Below, in pieces: positions 1 through 10,423 of a stretch of 64,000 nucleotides of DNA (position 1 is its first letter; every line of letters begins with the position of its first letter). Below the pieces are notes generated by a model. The model ran no database searches. It saw only the letters and a list, made by a program, of their open reading frames with translations, and had not been told where the DNA came from. A program made the translations under genes and the position numbers. Source of the DNA: an uncultured Mycoplasmatota bacterium (lineage in GTDB: Bacteria > Bacillota_I > Bacilli_A > RF39 > UBA660). The stretch is taken from NCBI GenBank assembly GCA_947165285.1, contig CAMUZS010000002.1:182377-246376 (forward strand). The letters are read 5' to 3'.

Positions 1-598
1 TTTTTCTATCATTAAGTGCATTAATTAATGTTAATTCATCTAAATAATCAAGTTCAACACCCATAGGAATGCCATAAGATAATCTTGATATACTTACATT
101 TTTATTTTCAAATATCTTCTTAATATAAAGAGTTGTAGTTTCCCCTTCTAGAGATGGACGCAAAGCAATGATAATTTCAGGATTAGAAAGAGAATCAACT
201 CTTTTTATTAAACTTGATATATTAATATCATCAGGACCTACACCATCTACAGGTGATATTAAACCACCTAATACATGATAAGTACCATTATATTTCCCAG
301 ATTTTTCAAAAGCAAATACACTTTTGTAATCTTCAAGAACACATATAGTATTAACATCTCTTAATCCATCATCAGATAACTTACAAATATTACATATTTC
401 ATTATCAGTAAGAGAATTACATCTATTACACTTTCCTAAACTTTTTCTAGCATCTAATAAATACTTTGACAAGTTTTCAACATCTTCTATTGGCATATCT
501 AACATAGACAAGGCCATTCTTTCTGCACTTTTATCGCCAATTCCCTGAAATTTTTTTAAATATTCAATTGATTTATTTAATGAATCAGGATATATCAT
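1..598 (-). CDS. recR: Recombination mediator RecR (3' end just outside the window)
   Basis: RecR works with RecF and RecO to load RecA at gaps in DNA. Translating the minus strand from the ATG at 596-598 gives about 199 residues beginning MIYPDSLNKSIEYLKKF. It has a helix-hairpin-helix near FQGIGDKSAERMA, a C4 zinc finger (KCNRC then NICKL), and a Toprim region ending near LSYGIPMGVELDYLDELTL. Bacterial RecR is about 200 residues, so only a few codons and the stop are missing. The start overlaps the ebfC stop as ATGA, so the pair is probably translationally coupled. dnaX-ebfC-recR is a conserved operon. Confidence 0.95.
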   Translation of the reverse strand, partial: MIYPDSLNKSIEYLKKFQGIGDKSAERMALSMLDMPIEDVENLSKYLLDARKSLGKCNRCNSLTDNEICNICKLSDDGLRDVNTICVLEDYKSVFAFEKSGKYNGTYHVLGGLISPVDGVGPDDINISSLIKRVDSLSNPEIIIALRPSLEGETTTLYIKKIFENKNVSISRLSYGIPMGVELDYLDELTLINALNDRK

Positions 599-894
599 AA
601 TAATCCATTTAATGAGTTTCCATATGGACCCATTACTCTATCTAATTCAGCATCTACTTTATCAATTGCATTATTCATTGCAATAACAATCATATCTTCT
701 AATATTTCTAAATCATCAATATTTAATTCTTCTTTATTTTTAAATTTAACAGAAACTACCTTCTTACCACCAGACATCTCAACATCAACTAGTTCAGATG
801 TACCAGTAAAAACTTTTGCTTCTACTTCAGCTTTTTTATTTAAAATATCCTTTTGCATTTTTTGGGCTTGAGCCATTAAGTTTTGCATATTCAT
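595..894 (-). CDS. ebfC: YbaB/EbfC nucleoid-associated protein
   Basis: This 99-residue protein belongs to the YbaB/EbfC family of small dimeric DNA-binding proteins, nearly always found between dnaX and recR. The helical start (MNMQNLMAQAQKMQKDI), central SGGKKVVSVKF strand and C-terminal helix are typical, and the length is normal. I chose the first ATG because AGGAG lies 8 bases upstream. That ribosome site overlaps the dnaX stop, so the genes are tightly packed. Confidence 0.95.
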   Translation of the reverse strand: MNMQNLMAQAQKMQKDILNKKAEVEAKVFTGTSELVDVEMSGGKKVVSVKFKNKEELNIDDLEILEDMIVIAMNNAIDKVDAELDRVMGPYGNSLNGLL

Positions 895-906
895 AATAAT
901 CTCTCC

Positions 907-2523
907 TTATCTTATATCTACATTATCCTCAAATATTTCTGCAGCTAATTTTTCTAATTCATCATTTGATTCATCATCATCAATAATATTATTAGATTCT
1001 TCTTCTGCTTCATTTATTATACTATATTTTATGTTATTTTTAGTATTAAATATATATTTTTCTTTACATTCATTCCAATCATCTAATGATAAACATACTA
1101 ATTTATATACATTTCCATAAAAGTTTTTTAAATCTTGTTCTAATAATTTAATATTTTCATTTATTAAATCTACTGTTGATTCCAACTTATTTGTTAATAT
1201 TGCATAACAATCAGATGCTACAACTATTTCTGTATCTAAAATATATGACATTAGTTTCTTATTGGCATTAGATTCATATATAATAAAATCATTCCATTTT
1301 TCTTTTAAATTAACTAAATAATTTTTTTTAGCATTTGCAAATGTATTATTAATTCTAATATCAATATTAAATTTAATATTATTTTTAATATCATTATTAG
1401 TATTATCATTTTCAACTAAACTATCAGATTCATTCTTTTCAATACTAATATCATCTTTAATATCATTACTATTATTAATTATTACTTTATTATTATCAGA
1501 TATATCAATATATTTTATAATTACAACTTCTAGAATAGAAAATGAATCTATTACATTATTTGAAGTAGATAAACTAGAATTTAATTCAAATATCATATTG
1601 TATATATTTTCAAATTTAAAATTATATTTACATTTATCAAGTCTTAAATCAATTAAAACCTGTTTAAATCCATCTATTAATTTACTAATTAATAACTTAT
1701 AATTTACTCCATCATTTTTAAATTTACGAATAGTATTTAAAATATCATTAATATTTTTTTTATCCATTAAATCTATAAATTCTTTTATTTTTTTATCAGA
1801 AATAGTTCCAAAATTTGATATAACTTTTTTTTCATCTATTTTTTCTTCAGTTGATGAAATTTGATCTAGAATACTCAAGGCATCTCTAAGACCACCATTT
1901 GATAATATAGCTATTTCTTTTAATGCTTCATCAGTAATATTAATTTTTTCTTTCTTACATACATATTTTAGTCTATCAACAATATCATCATTAGATATCA
2001 ATTTGAAATCAAATCTTTGGCATCTAGAAAGTATAGTTATGGGAACACTTTGAATATCAGTTGTTGCTAGTATAAATACTACATTTTTTGGTGGTTCTTC
2101 AAGAGTTAATAATAAAGCATTAAAAGCACTTGTTGATAACATATGAAATTCATCGATAATATATACTTTATACTTAGAAATTGATGATGATAGTCTTACA
2201 TTATCAATTAATTCTCTTATATCATCTACACCATTATTTGATGCAGCATCAATTTCAATTATATCGGGATTTTCATTTATATTAATACACATATCACATT
2301 TATTACATGGATTTCCATCCTTATTATTTGTACAATTTATAGCCTTTGCAAATATTTTAGCTGTACTTGTTTTCCCTGTTCCTCGTGGTCCTGTAAAAAT
2401 ATATGCATGTGATATTTTATCTTCAGATATACTATTTTTTAATAATTTTACTATATGGTTTTGTCCTACAATTGAATCAAAATCATTTGGTCTATATTTT
2501 CTATATAATACTTTATAATCCAT
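907..2523 (-). CDS. dnaX: DNA polymerase III subunit gamma/tau
   Basis: DnaX is the clamp-loader ATPase of the replicative polymerase. The protein begins MDYKVLYRKYRPNDFDSIVG, the usual DnaX start. It has a Walker A motif (GPRGTGKTS), a zinc-binding cluster (CTNNKDGNPCNKCDMC), a Walker B-like DEFHMLS and a sensor-1 region (ILATTDIQSVP). A longer reading from 2538 adds five residues, but the AAGGGTGG ribosome site sits just before the ATG at 2521-2523. It is 538 residues. The C-terminal third is low complexity and poorly conserved. No ribosomal frameshift site making a separate gamma form was demonstrated. Confidence 0.95.
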   Translation of the reverse strand: MDYKVLYRKYRPNDFDSIVGQNHIVKLLKNSISEDKISHAYIFTGPRGTGKTSTAKIFAKAINCTNNKDGNPCNKCDMCININENPDIIEIDAASNNGVDDIRELIDNVRLSSSISKYKVYIIDEFHMLSTSAFNALLLTLEEPPKNVVFILATTDIQSVPITILSRCQRFDFKLISNDDIVDRLKYVCKKEKINITDEALKEIAILSNGGLRDALSILDQISSTEEKIDEKKVISNFGTISDKKIKEFIDLMDKKNINDILNTIRKFKNDGVNYKLLISKLIDGFKQVLIDLRLDKCKYNFKFENIYNMIFELNSSLSTSNNVIDSFSILEVVIIKYIDISDNNKVIINNSNDIKDDISIEKNESDSLVENDNTNNDIKNNIKFNIDIRINNTFANAKKNYLVNLKEKWNDFIIYESNANKKLMSYILDTEIVVASDCYAILTNKLESTVDLINENIKLLEQDLKNFYGNVYKLVCLSLDDWNECKEKYIFNTKNNIKYSIINEAEEESNNIIDDDESNDELEKLAAEIFEDNVDIR

Positions 2524-2571
2524 AATACCACCCTTCAATTAAATTATATCATAATTTTGCTTATAAAAACA

Positions 2572-2587
2572 TGTTTCATGTGAAACA
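2572..2587. promoter_or_regulatory. parS-like site (one centre mismatch)
   Basis: The sequence TGTTTCATGTGAAACA differs from the Bacillus parS consensus TGTTTCACGTGAAACA at one central base. It lies in the dnaX-tadA gap, 411 bases from a perfect parS site at the other end of tadA. ParB (19626-21131) is the likely ligand. Confidence 0.8.
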
Positions 2588-2588
2588 T

Positions 2589-3014
2589 TTATCTTAATTT
2601 TGAAAAAAAATTATTAAATATTTCTTTATATTTTTCAATATAAAAACTACTATTATCAATTAATTTATACTTTTTATTAGAATAATTAGTATTTGGCTGA
2701 TTTAATATATAATAAACTTCTTTTATTCTAGAAGCTTTAATAACTTCATTACATAAATCACATGGTTTTAATGTACTTATTAAAATACATTCATTTAATC
2801 TCCAATCTTTAATTTTTTTAGATGCATTTAGTATTGCTTTAATTTCTGCATGGCCTAGAATATTATGCTTATTTTGCCTATCATTATAACCTTTACCAAT
2901 AATTTTATCCTTATAAATTATAATAGCACTAACAGGTATTTCATTATTTTTATAAGATTTTAAAGCTAATTTATATAAAATTTTAAAATATTCATCTTGT
3001 TTCACGTGAAACAT
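2589..3014 (-). CDS. tadA: tRNA adenosine(34) deaminase
   Basis: TadA deaminates A34 to inosine in tRNA-Arg(ACG). The protein has the zinc deaminase signature HAE (H55, catalytic E57) and PCDLC (C85, C88). It is 141 residues from the ATG at 3012-3014. A longer reading from a GTG at 3051-3053 would run into the SRP RNA 3' stem, so the internal ATG is preferred, although its ribosome site (GGATGTGAT) is weak. The start codon shares bases with a perfect parS site. SRP RNA-tadA-dnaX neighbourhood is conserved in Bacilli. Confidence 0.9.
   Translation of the reverse strand: MFHVKQDEYFKILYKLALKSYKNNEIPVSAIIIYKDKIIGKGYNDRQNKHNILGHAEIKAILNASKKIKDWRLNECILISTLKPCDLCNEVIKASRIKEVYYILNQPNTNYSNKKYKLIDNSSFYIEKYKEIFNNFFSKLR
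2998..3013. promoter_or_regulatory. parS chromosome-partition site (perfect consensus)
   Basis: TGTTTCACGTGAAACA is an exact match to the 16-bp palindromic parS loading site for ParB/Spo0J. It lies about 9 kb from oriC, as expected for origin-proximal parS. It overlaps the tadA start codon and encodes its first residues (FHVKQ), so ParB binding could affect tadA expression. Confidence 0.93.
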
Positions 3015-3040
3015 AATATCACATCCTAAATAATCACAAT

Positions 3041-3120
3041 AAAAAAAGTGCACACAAGTAGTGATTGATGTGGCTGCTGTATTCCTACTCTGACCAGGTT
3101 ACAATATGCTTGTTGCACTT
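3041..3120 (-). ncRNA. ffs: Small (4.5S-type) signal recognition particle RNA
   Basis: Read on the minus strand, the segment contains the core SRP RNA features: ACCTGGTCAG, then the GGAA tetraloop, then ACAGCAGCCA. These correspond to the GGUCAG/GGAA/AGCAGC asymmetric loop that binds Ffh. The ends pair: AGTGCA (3119-3114) with TGCACT (3052-3047), extended by ACAAG with CTTGT. A run of T follows at 3047-3041, giving a built-in terminator. It is about 75 nt, without the Alu domain of the long Bacillus form. Position next to tadA and dnaX supports the call. Confidence 0.92.
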
Positions 3121-3163
3121 ATAAATAATAACATTTTTATAAACAATAATCAATCTTTAAATA

Positions 3164-5611
3164 CTAATTATTAGTATTTTCTACAGTATTATTAGCGTTA
3201 TCAGAATCATCATTAATTATTAAACACATACTAGAAACAAGTTGATCATTTTTTAAATTAATTAATCTAACCCCTTGAGTTACTCTACCTAATGTAGAAA
3301 TTTGATTAATCGGCATTCTCATAACAGTACCAGAATCAGTAACAATTACTGCATCAGTGCGATCTCTAACAATTTGGAAAGTACATAGTTTACCATTTTT
3401 TTCAGTTAAATTTAAAGCTTTAACTCCTTTAGATCCACGACTTGTTTCTCTATATTCACTAACCAAAGTTTGTTTACCATATCCTTTATCAGTGATTAAT
3501 AAGATCTTATCATCATCTTTAGCAATATCAGCAGCGATACAAGATGCATTATCTCCTAAGTTAACACCTTTAACACCTGTTGCTGTTCTTCCCATTGTTC
3601 TTAATTTTGATTCATTAAATTTTACTAATCTTCCTTCACTAGTACCAAGTAAAACAAATTCATTATCACTAACCAATCTAACTGTTAATAATTCATCATT
3701 TTCTCTCATAGATAAAGCTATCTTACCTGTTTTTCTAATATTAGAATATTCAGATATAGGAGTCTTTTTAACTATTCCATTCTTAGTTATGAAAATTAAA
3801 CATTTATTTTCTTCGTCTTTACTTACAGAAATAACACTACTTACTGTTTCTTCTTTTTCAATAGGAATTAAGTTAACAATTGGTAATCCTTTAGATTGTC
3901 TACTAAATTCTGGAATTTCATATCCTTTTAAACGATATACCTTACCCTTACTAGTGAACATCATTAAGAAATCATGAGTAGACATGTTAATAACTTGTTG
4001 AACAAAATCTTCATCATTAACATTCATACCTTTAACTCCAACGCCACCACGGTTTTGAACTTTAAATGTATCAGCAGTTGTACGTTTAATATATCCTTTA
4101 CTAGTTAAAGCAATCATAACATTTTCTTCAGGAATTAAAGATTCATCTTCAATAAAATCAACTGCAGTCATATCAATTTCAGTACGTCTTTCATCACCAT
4201 ATTTATCTCTAATTTCAATTAATTCTTGTTTAATAATAGAATAAATTCTATCTTCACTTGCTAAAATAGATTTAAAATCTTCTATCTTAGCATGTAATTC
4301 AGCTAATTCATCTTCAATTTGATCTTTAGACATATGAGTTAATCTTCTTAACTTCATTTCAAGTACTGCATTAGCTTGAATTTCATCTAATCCAAATCTT
4401 TCACATAATGTTTTAATAGCTATTTCATCTGTATTAGAACCTTTGATTATTTTAACTACTTCATCAATATTATCGATAGCTATTTTTAATCCTTCTAATA
4501 AATGAGCTCTGTCCTCACATTTTTTTAAATCATATTGAGTACGTCTTACTATTACTTCTCTTTGGTATGAAATATATTTTGAAATTATATCTTTTAATCC
4601 TAAAGTTTTAGGAACTTTATTATCTATCATTAATAAGATAATACCAAATGAAGTTTGAAAATCCGTATGTTTATATAAATTATTTAATACAACTTGTGGA
4701 TTAGCATCTCTTTTTAATGAAATAGTAATTTTTCCATTTTTTAAATCACTATGATAATCAGATATACCATCTAAAATTTTATTATGAACAAGTTCTGCTA
4801 CTTTATTTTTTAAATCTAAAGTATTTACTCCATATGGAACTTCACTAACAACTATTTGATATTTTCCATGATTTTCTTCTATTTCTGCTCTAGCCCTAAT
4901 AGTTATTATTCCACGACCAGTTTCATAAGCTTTTTTAATTCCTGAATTACCAAGAATAATACCTCCAGTAGGAAAATCTGGTCCTTTAATATATTGCATT
5001 AATGATAATGTATCTATTTCAGGATTATCTATATAAGCCACACATCCATTTATAACTTCTTTTAAATTATGAGGTGGTATATTAGTTGCCATTCCAACTG
5101 CAATACCAGTTGTTCCATTAACTAAAATATTTGGAAACCTTGATGGTAATACTTCAGGTTCTTTTTCAGAAGCATCAAAATTATCTACCATATTAACAGT
5201 ATCTTTATTAATATCTCTAAGCATTTCATTACTTATTTTAGAAAGACGAGATTCAGTATAACGCATTGCTGCTGCACCGTCTCCATCCATGTTACCAAAG
5301 TTACCATGACCATCTACTAATGGACAGCGATAAGAAAAATCTTGTGCCATTCTTACCATTGCTTCATAAATTGATGAATCTCCATGTGGATGGTATTTTC
5401 CCATAACATCTCCAACAATTCTAGCTGATTTTACGTGAATTTTATCAGATGTATGTCCTTCTTCAAACATTCCATATAAAATACGTCTATGAACAGGTTT
5501 TAAACCATCTCTTAAATCAGGTATAGCACGCGCAGTAATAACACTTGCTGCATAATCAACAAATGATTTAGATACTTCATCTACTATATTATTATGTTGT
5601 AAATTATCCAT
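3164..5611 (-). CDS. gyrA: DNA gyrase subunit A
   Basis: GyrA is the DNA-cleaving subunit that introduces negative supercoils with GyrB. The 815-residue protein has the catalytic tyrosine Y118 in [11 protein letters not shown]. The quinolone region reads [12 protein letters not shown] with S79 and E83, the susceptible-type residues. The C-terminal beta-pinwheel has the GyrA-box-like [11 protein letters not shown]. Adjacent gyrB and the origin context argue for gyrase rather than ParC. An AGGAGG site precedes the ATG. gyrB ends 13 bases upstream, so they form one operon. Confidence 0.97.
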   Translation of the reverse strand: MDNLQHNNIVDEVSKSFVDYAASVITARAIPDLRDGLKPVHRRILYGMFEEGHTSDKIHVKSARIVGDVMGKYHPHGDSSIYEAMVRMAQDFSYRCPLVDGHGNFGNMDGDGAAAMRYTESRLSKISNEMLRDINKDTVNMVDNFDASEKEPEVLPSRFPNILVNGTTGIAVGMATNIPPHNLKEVINGCVAYIDNPEIDTLSLMQYIKGPDFPTGGIILGNSGIKKAYETGRGIITIRARAEIEENHGKYQIVVSEVPYGVNTLDLKNKVAELVHNKILDGISDYHSDLKNGKITISLKRDANPQVVLNNLYKHTDFQTSFGIILLMIDNKVPKTLGLKDIISKYISYQREVIVRRTQYDLKKCEDRAHLLEGLKIAIDNIDEVVKIIKGSNTDEIAIKTLCERFGLDEIQANAVLEMKLRRLTHMSKDQIEDELAELHAKIEDFKSILASEDRIYSIIKQELIEIRDKYGDERRTEIDMTAVDFIEDESLIPEENVMIALTSKGYIKRTTADTFKVQNRGGVGVKGMNVNDEDFVQQVINMSTHDFLMMFTSKGKVYRLKGYEIPEFSRQSKGLPIVNLIPIEKEETVSSVISVSKDEENKCLIFITKNGIVKKTPISEYSNIRKTGKIALSMRENDELLTVRLVSDNEFVLLGTSEGRLVKFNESKLRTMGRTATGVKGVNLGDNASCIAADIAKDDDKILLITDKGYGKQTLVSEYRETSRGSKGVKALNLTEKNGKLCTFQIVRDRTDAVIVTDSGTVMRMPINQISTLGRVTQGVRLINLKNDQLVSSMCLIINDDSDNANNTVENTNN

Positions 5612-5624
5612 ATTAAAAAACCTC

Positions 5625-7544
5625 CTATATATCTAAATCTGCATATTCTGCATGTTCTTCTATAAATTTACGTCTTGGTTCTACTTCTTCACCCATTAGT
5701 GTAGTAAATATTTCATCAGCAGCCATTGCATCTTCAACTGTTATTTTTCTTAATACTCTTTTATTAATATCCATTGTAGTATCAAATAATTCATCTGCAT
5801 CCATTTCTCCTAAACCTTTCATACGTCCTATAATTGGTTTAACGTTACCTGGTATTTCACCTTTTTTCTTTTCAAGTTCCGCTTCATCCAATGCATATGT
5901 TACATTTTTACCATATTTTATACTAAATAATGGTGGTTGAGCTGCATAAACATGCCCAGCTTCAACAATTGGTTTAAAAAATCTATAAAATAATGTTAAT
6001 AACAATACTCTTATATGAGAACCATCAACATCTGCATCAGTCATTATAACAATCTTATCATACCTTAATTTTGATAAATCAAAATCTTCCCCTATTCCTG
6101 TTCCAAAAGCTGTAATTATGGTTCTAATTTCTTCATTAGATAAAGCTCTATCCATTCTAGCTTTTTCTACATTTAATATTTTTCCTCTAAGTGGAAGTAT
6201 AGCTTGTGTCATAGAATCTCTACCTTTTTTTGCAGATCCTCCAGCACTATCTCCTTCGACTAAGAATATTTCACATTCCTTTGGATCTTTACTCTTACAA
6301 TCAGATAATTTTCCATAGAAATTAGTTACATCTAAATCAGATTTTCTTCTAGTTAATTCTCTTGCTTTTTTAGCAGCTATTCTTGCATTAGATGCAAGTA
6401 TTGCTTTATCAATAATTATTTTGGCTTGTGCAGGATTTTCCATTAAAAATCTTTCAAATCCCTGACCAAATACATCACTAGCTATTTTTCTTACTTCACT
6501 ATTACCAAGTTTTGTTTTAGTTTGTCCTTCAAATTGTGGATCTGGATGTTTACATGAAATTATCATTGTTAAACCTTCCCTAACATCATCACCAGTTAAT
6601 GAATCATCATTATCTTTTAATAATTTATTATTTTTTGCATAATTGTTTATTACTCTTGTTAAAGCTTGTTTAACTCCATCTTCATGAGTTCCACCTTCAT
6701 GAGTATGAATATTATTAGTAAATGAATATATTTGTGATTGATATGATGAATTATATTGACAAGCTACTTCAATAACAACATCATTTTCTTTTCCTTCTAC
6801 ATACACAATATCAGGATGTAAAACATTATTATTTTTATTTAACATCTCAACATACTCAATAATTCCACCATTATATAAATATTTAACTTCTTTTTTAGGT
6901 TCTTCTCTATTATCAGTTAATGTTATTTGAATACCTTTATTTAAAAATGCAATTTCTTGTAATCTTTTTGATAGTGTAGAAAAATTATATTCTGTTGTTT
7001 CAAAAATACTAGCGTCTGGATGAAATTTAACAGTAGTACCAGTTCTATCTTTATCACATTTTCCAACTACTTTCATTGGTTCTACAGGTTTTCCACCATT
7101 TTCAAATCTTTGAAAATGAATTTCACCATCTCTATAAACGTTTACCTCTAAAAAATCAGATAATGCATTAACTACTGAAGCACCTACACCATGAAGACCA
7201 CCGGATACTTTATATCCTCCACCACCAAATTTTCCTCCAGCATGTAAAACAGTAAATATTGTTTCAATTGTTGATAAACCAGTTTTCTTATTTATTCCTG
7301 TTGGCATTCCACGTCCATTATCTTTTACTATTACCACATTTCCTGGTTCAACACTTACTTCAATATGATTACAATAACCTGCTAAAGCTTCATCAACAGC
7401 ATTATCTACTATTTCCCACACTAAATGATGAAGACCACTATCATGAGTATTTCCTATATACATTCCTGGTCTTTTTCTAACTGCTTCTAATCCTTCTAAT
7501 ACTTGTATAGCACTATCACCATAATTTAATTCTTTATCTTCCAT
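5625..7544 (-). CDS. gyrB: DNA gyrase subunit B
   Basis: GyrB is the ATPase and Toprim subunit of gyrase. In order, it has a GHKL ATPase domain ([11 protein letters not shown], then [14 protein letters not shown]), the transducer domain, the Toprim motif EGDSAGGSA with [12 protein letters not shown], and the [10 protein letters not shown] metal site. At 639 residues it is the short Bacillota form. Its GGAGGTT ribosome site lies inside the last codons of recF, so expression is coupled to recF. Confidence 0.97.
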   Translation of the reverse strand: MEDKELNYGDSAIQVLEGLEAVRKRPGMYIGNTHDSGLHHLVWEIVDNAVDEALAGYCNHIEVSVEPGNVVIVKDNGRGMPTGINKKTGLSTIETIFTVLHAGGKFGGGGYKVSGGLHGVGASVVNALSDFLEVNVYRDGEIHFQRFENGGKPVEPMKVVGKCDKDRTGTTVKFHPDASIFETTEYNFSTLSKRLQEIAFLNKGIQITLTDNREEPKKEVKYLYNGGIIEYVEMLNKNNNVLHPDIVYVEGKENDVVIEVACQYNSSYQSQIYSFTNNIHTHEGGTHEDGVKQALTRVINNYAKNNKLLKDNDDSLTGDDVREGLTMIISCKHPDPQFEGQTKTKLGNSEVRKIASDVFGQGFERFLMENPAQAKIIIDKAILASNARIAAKKARELTRRKSDLDVTNFYGKLSDCKSKDPKECEIFLVEGDSAGGSAKKGRDSMTQAILPLRGKILNVEKARMDRALSNEEIRTIITAFGTGIGEDFDLSKLRYDKIVIMTDADVDGSHIRVLLLTLFYRFFKPIVEAGHVYAAQPPLFSIKYGKNVTYALDEAELEKKKGEIPGNVKPIIGRMKGLGEMDADELFDTTMDINKRVLRKITVEDAMAADEIFTTLMGEEVEPRRKFIEEHAEYADLDI

Positions 7545-7546
7545 AA

Positions 7547-8635
7547 TTATTTAACCTCCAATACTCCATCTTCTGTTATATGAAAAATTTTACTTTTATT
7601 TCTTATACTATTACTTATCTTATCTATTTCAGTAGTTGTTATAAAAGTTTGTACATCATTATCAAGTAATTCTAATATATTATTTATTTTTTCAATATCA
7701 AGTTCACTAAATAAATCATCTAAAATAAATATTGGTATTATATTCTTTTCTTCTTTAAAATATCTTAATTCAGATAATTTATAAGCAATAATTGCATTTT
7801 TTTGTTGCCCTTCAGAACCATAATCTTTTAAATCTTTATTATTTAATTTAAAAATTAAATCATCTTTATGAATTCCAAATTTAGTAATACCAAATAACAT
7901 ATCTTTTTCTTGATAATCTTTATATTTCTTCTTTATTTTATCTTTATCTAAATCTTTATAATCACTTAAATATTCAATATTTATATTATTTATATTACTT
8001 ATTTTAAAATAAATATCCTTTATTAATTTATTGATTGAATCTATATATTTACTTCTATAATTATATATTTCAATTCCTAAATCAATTAATTTATCAGTAA
8101 TTATATCTAAATATTCTCTTGATTGATTAGCATTAATATACATTGTTTTTAAATAAGAATTTCTTTGCTTAATTAACTTATTATAGCTACTCAATTTTTT
8201 TAAGTAATTATTATCTAGTTCAGATATAGATACATTTAATAATTTTCTTCTAATACTAGGAGAATCTTTTATTATTTGTAAATCATTGGGATTAAATAAA
8301 ATAACATTAATCTTTGAAATATAATCACTTATTTTTTTATATATATTATTATCTATTTTTACTCTTTTTCCTTTATTATTAATAATAATTTGATAATTTC
8401 TATTAATATCATCTTCAATAGTACCAGAAATAGTAGTAACATTATTATTTTCTTTAATTAAAACTTTATCATTATTAGACCTAAATGTTTTAGTTAAAGC
8501 AAGAACATAAATAGCCTCTACTATATTAGTTTTTCCCATACCATTTTTTCCATATATGATATTATTATCAGAAAAATGTAAATTTAATGAATCATAATTT
8601 CTAAAATTAAGTAATTTTAAATCAATGATTTTCAT
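7547..8635 (-). CDS. recF: DNA replication and repair protein RecF
   Basis: RecF is an SMC-like ATPase that binds gapped DNA and helps load RecA. The 362-residue protein has Walker [10 protein letters not shown] (about residues 29-37), the ABC-type signature region GSEGQQKNA, and Walker [12 protein letters not shown] longer reading to 8683 adds 16 residues and no homology. The ATG at 8633-8635 has AGAGGTT upstream and gives the canonical start [15 protein letters not shown] hairpin separates it from comK, so it is probably transcribed with gyrB and gyrA. Confidence 0.95.
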   Translation of the reverse strand: MKIIDLKLLNFRNYDSLNLHFSDNNIIYGKNGMGKTNIVEAIYVLALTKTFRSNNDKVLIKENNNVTTISGTIEDDINRNYQIIINNKGKRVKIDNNIYKKISDYISKINVILFNPNDLQIIKDSPSIRRKLLNVSISELDNNYLKKLSSYNKLIKQRNSYLKTMYINANQSREYLDIITDKLIDLGIEIYNYRSKYIDSINKLIKDIYFKISNINNINIEYLSDYKDLDKDKIKKKYKDYQEKDMLFGITKFGIHKDDLIFKLNNKDLKDYGSEGQQKNAIIAYKLSELRYFKEEKNIIPIFILDDLFSELDIEKINNILELLDNDVQTFITTTEIDKISNSIRNKSKIFHITEDGVLEVK

Positions 8636-8667
8636 AATTAACCTCTTTAAACCCCAAAATTTAAAAT

Positions 8668-8698
8668 AATAGGTATAAAACATACTCCTATACCTATT
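8668..8698 (-). terminator. Hairpin terminator between comK and recF
   Basis: Ten-base arms AATAGGTATA (8668-8677) and TATACCTATT (8689-8698) form a stem with an 11-nt loop. On the minus strand it is followed by a weak T-rich tract. It most likely ends the comK transcript. Confidence 0.6.
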
Positions 8699-8703
8699 AA
8701 TAA

Positions 8704-9192
8704 TTATATCACAAAATTGTCGTTATTTTTACTATTTTTTACTTTTTTTTGTTCTTTTCTTTTATCTAACATCATTTGAAGTCTTGATGATCTTAATATT
8801 TGATTATTAATTATACTATAAGATACTGGTAAAACAACTGTTTTTCCATCTTTAAAGTATATTTTACATCCCTTATTATCCTTTTCATATTTTTCTATAT
8901 TATTTAGTGAAATCCATGAACAAGTATTAAGCCTTGGTGATGATGTTGGAAAAAATATTAAATTATTTGTTTCTTCAATTATTATTGGAACTTTATGTGT
9001 TATATCAATTAATGAAGTAGATCCTATTTGTCTTCCTTTTAAAGAAGAACCATAATATCTACAACTATCTTCCATAATTTTATCTACTTCTTGATTAATT
9101 ATATAATTTCTATATCTTTCATAAATAATAGTCTTATTAATATTTTTTGGAATAATAGCCAATGTATCTTCATTTATTTCATATGAATTCAT
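8704..9192 (-). CDS. comK: ComK-family competence transcription factor
   Basis: ComK is the master activator of genetic competence in Bacillus. The protein shows the family landmarks: INEDTLAIIP near the start, then DSCRYYGSSLKGR (42-54), THKVPIIIE (65-73), IFFPTSSP (79-86), CSWISL (91-96), GKTVVLPVSY (116-125) and NNQILRSSRL (129-138). I start it at MNSYEINED because GGGGGTGA lies just upstream; the reading frame extends to 9246 without homology. It is 162 residues against 192 in B. subtilis, and the missing C-terminal segment is where the MecA-recognised FMLYPK motif normally sits. It sits between dnaN and recF where yaaA (S4 protein) is usual, with hairpins on both sides, so it is probably a single-gene unit. 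Confidence 0.88.
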   Translation of the reverse strand: MNSYEINEDTLAIIPKNINKTIIYERYRNYIINQEVDKIMEDSCRYYGSSLKGRQIGSTSLIDITHKVPIIIEETNNLIFFPTSSPRLNTCSWISLNNIEKYEKDNKGCKIYFKDGKTVVLPVSYSIINNQILRSSRLQMMLDKRKEQKKVKNSKNNDNFVI

Positions 9193-9285
9193 ATAATATT
9201 CACCCCCTTTTTTAAATACAAATAATATAACAAATAAAATTGTCAAAATTTGTAATATATTGTCAATAACTATTAATTTATTAAC
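9193..9285 (-). promoter_or_regulatory. Candidate comK promoter region
   Basis: Two TTGACA boxes on the minus strand (9246-9241 and 9266-9261) lie 20 bases apart upstream of comK in very A+T-rich DNA. Neither has a convincing -10 box at normal spacing, so the exact promoter is uncertain. The repeat of the box could be a regulatory duplication. Confidence 0.3.
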
Positions 9286-9309
9286 AAAAAAAATCCAAAA
9301 TTGGATTTT
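9285..9309 (-). terminator. dnaN terminator
   Basis: AAAATCCA (9290-9297) and TGGATTTT (9302-9309) pair with a 4-nt loop, overlapping the dnaN stop. On the minus strand a run of eight T follows. It separates the dnaN transcript from comK. Confidence 0.75.
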
Positions 9310-10423
9310 AATATGTTTTTATTGGTAATATTAATTGAATTAAAGATTCATCTTCAGTAGATTTAATTACTATAGGTTTTGTGTCTCCATTTAATAATAT
9401 TAATATTTGATCATCTTTAAATGTTTTTAAAGCTTCAAGCATATATCTAGCACTAAATGAAATATCAAATTCTTCATTTTTATTACTTTCAACACTAATT
9501 TCTTCCAATGAAGATCCTTGTTCAGCTGTAGATGATATTATTAAATTTCCATTTCCTAAATGCATTTTAATAATATTTTTATCTTTACTACTAGTTAGTA
9601 ATGCAGCTCTAATTATTGCACTGTTATAATCATTTAAGCTAGTATTTAACATTATAGAAAATTCTGTTGGTATTAAGTTTGTAGTATTAGGATATGTACC
9701 AGATAATAAATTGCTTTGAAATATTATATTACTATATTTAAAAATAATTTTATTATTAAATATATGTATTTCTAATGGTAAATCTTCTCCTAATATCTTA
9801 TCAAATTCTAATATGTTTTTACCTGGAATAACTATATTAATATCTTGATCTATTACTTTATCTAATTTTATTGTTTTTTTAGCTAATCTATAAGAATCTG
9901 TTGCTATACACTCAAGTATATCTCCAGTTATTTTAATATTAATACCAGTTAATATTTGTCTTAATTCTTGATTAGAAATAGCAAATACTGTTTGATTAAT
10001 CATTTGTTTAAATATATTACTATTTATTTTTATAGGATTTTTATGTTCTTCAATTTTAATAGAAGGATATTCACTTGGATCATAGCAATTTAAATTATAT
10101 TTACTATTACCAGATGTAATAACAATTTTAAGTCCATCCAATACTTCAAAATTAATTTCATCATTAGGCATATTTCTTACAATATCAACTATCCTATCAC
10201 TTTGTACTATTATATTACCTTCATTTTCAAAACTTTTAATATTTTCTTTTTCTATTTTTGTTTTTATAGTTAAATCACTATCACTCGCAGTTAAAAATAA
10301 ACCATCTTTATTTAATTCAAATTTAATACCATTAAGTATGGGTATTATATTTCTAGAAGATATAGCTCTTGTAACATTTACTAAATTTTCTAATATAATA
10401 TTTTTATCTATACTAAATTTCAT
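9308..10423 (-). CDS. dnaN: DNA polymerase III sliding clamp (beta)
   Basis: DnaN forms the ring that tethers the replicative polymerase to DNA. The 371-residue protein has the normal three-domain length. Typical landmarks are MKFSIDKNIILENLVNVTRA at the start, the domain-linking ATDSYRLAKK, and the C-terminal LILPIKTY, which matches the clamp's usual LI(M/L)P(I/V) end. An AAGGA site precedes the ATG. It lies directly downstream of dnaA. Confidence 0.96.
   Translation of the reverse strand: MKFSIDKNIILENLVNVTRAISSRNIIPILNGIKFELNKDGLFLTASDSDLTIKTKIEKENIKSFENEGNIIVQSDRIVDIVRNMPNDEINFEVLDGLKIVITSGNSKYNLNCYDPSEYPSIKIEEHKNPIKINSNIFKQMINQTVFAISNQELRQILTGINIKITGDILECIATDSYRLAKKTIKLDKVIDQDINIVIPGKNILEFDKILGEDLPLEIHIFNNKIIFKYSNIIFQSNLLSGTYPNTTNLIPTEFSIMLNTSLNDYNSAIIRAALLTSSKDKNIIKMHLGNGNLIISSTAEQGSSLEEISVESNKNEEFDISFSARYMLEALKTFKDDQILILLNGDTKPIVIKSTEDESLIQLILPIKTY

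Noticed and set aside
907..2523. Programmed frameshift making a short gamma form of DnaX
   Set aside because: A-rich runs occur, but I could not find a convincing A6G slippery site with a stimulating stem at the right place.
3015..3053. Upstream GTG start for tadA adding 13 residues
   Set aside because: It would start inside the SRP RNA 3' stem and add no family sequence; the ATG at 3014 begins the conserved domain at normal length.
3357..3977. Long open frame on the plus strand inside gyrA
   Set aside because: It is antisense to a highly conserved gyrA region, has no ribosome site or homology, and long antisense frames are common in A+T-biased coding DNA.
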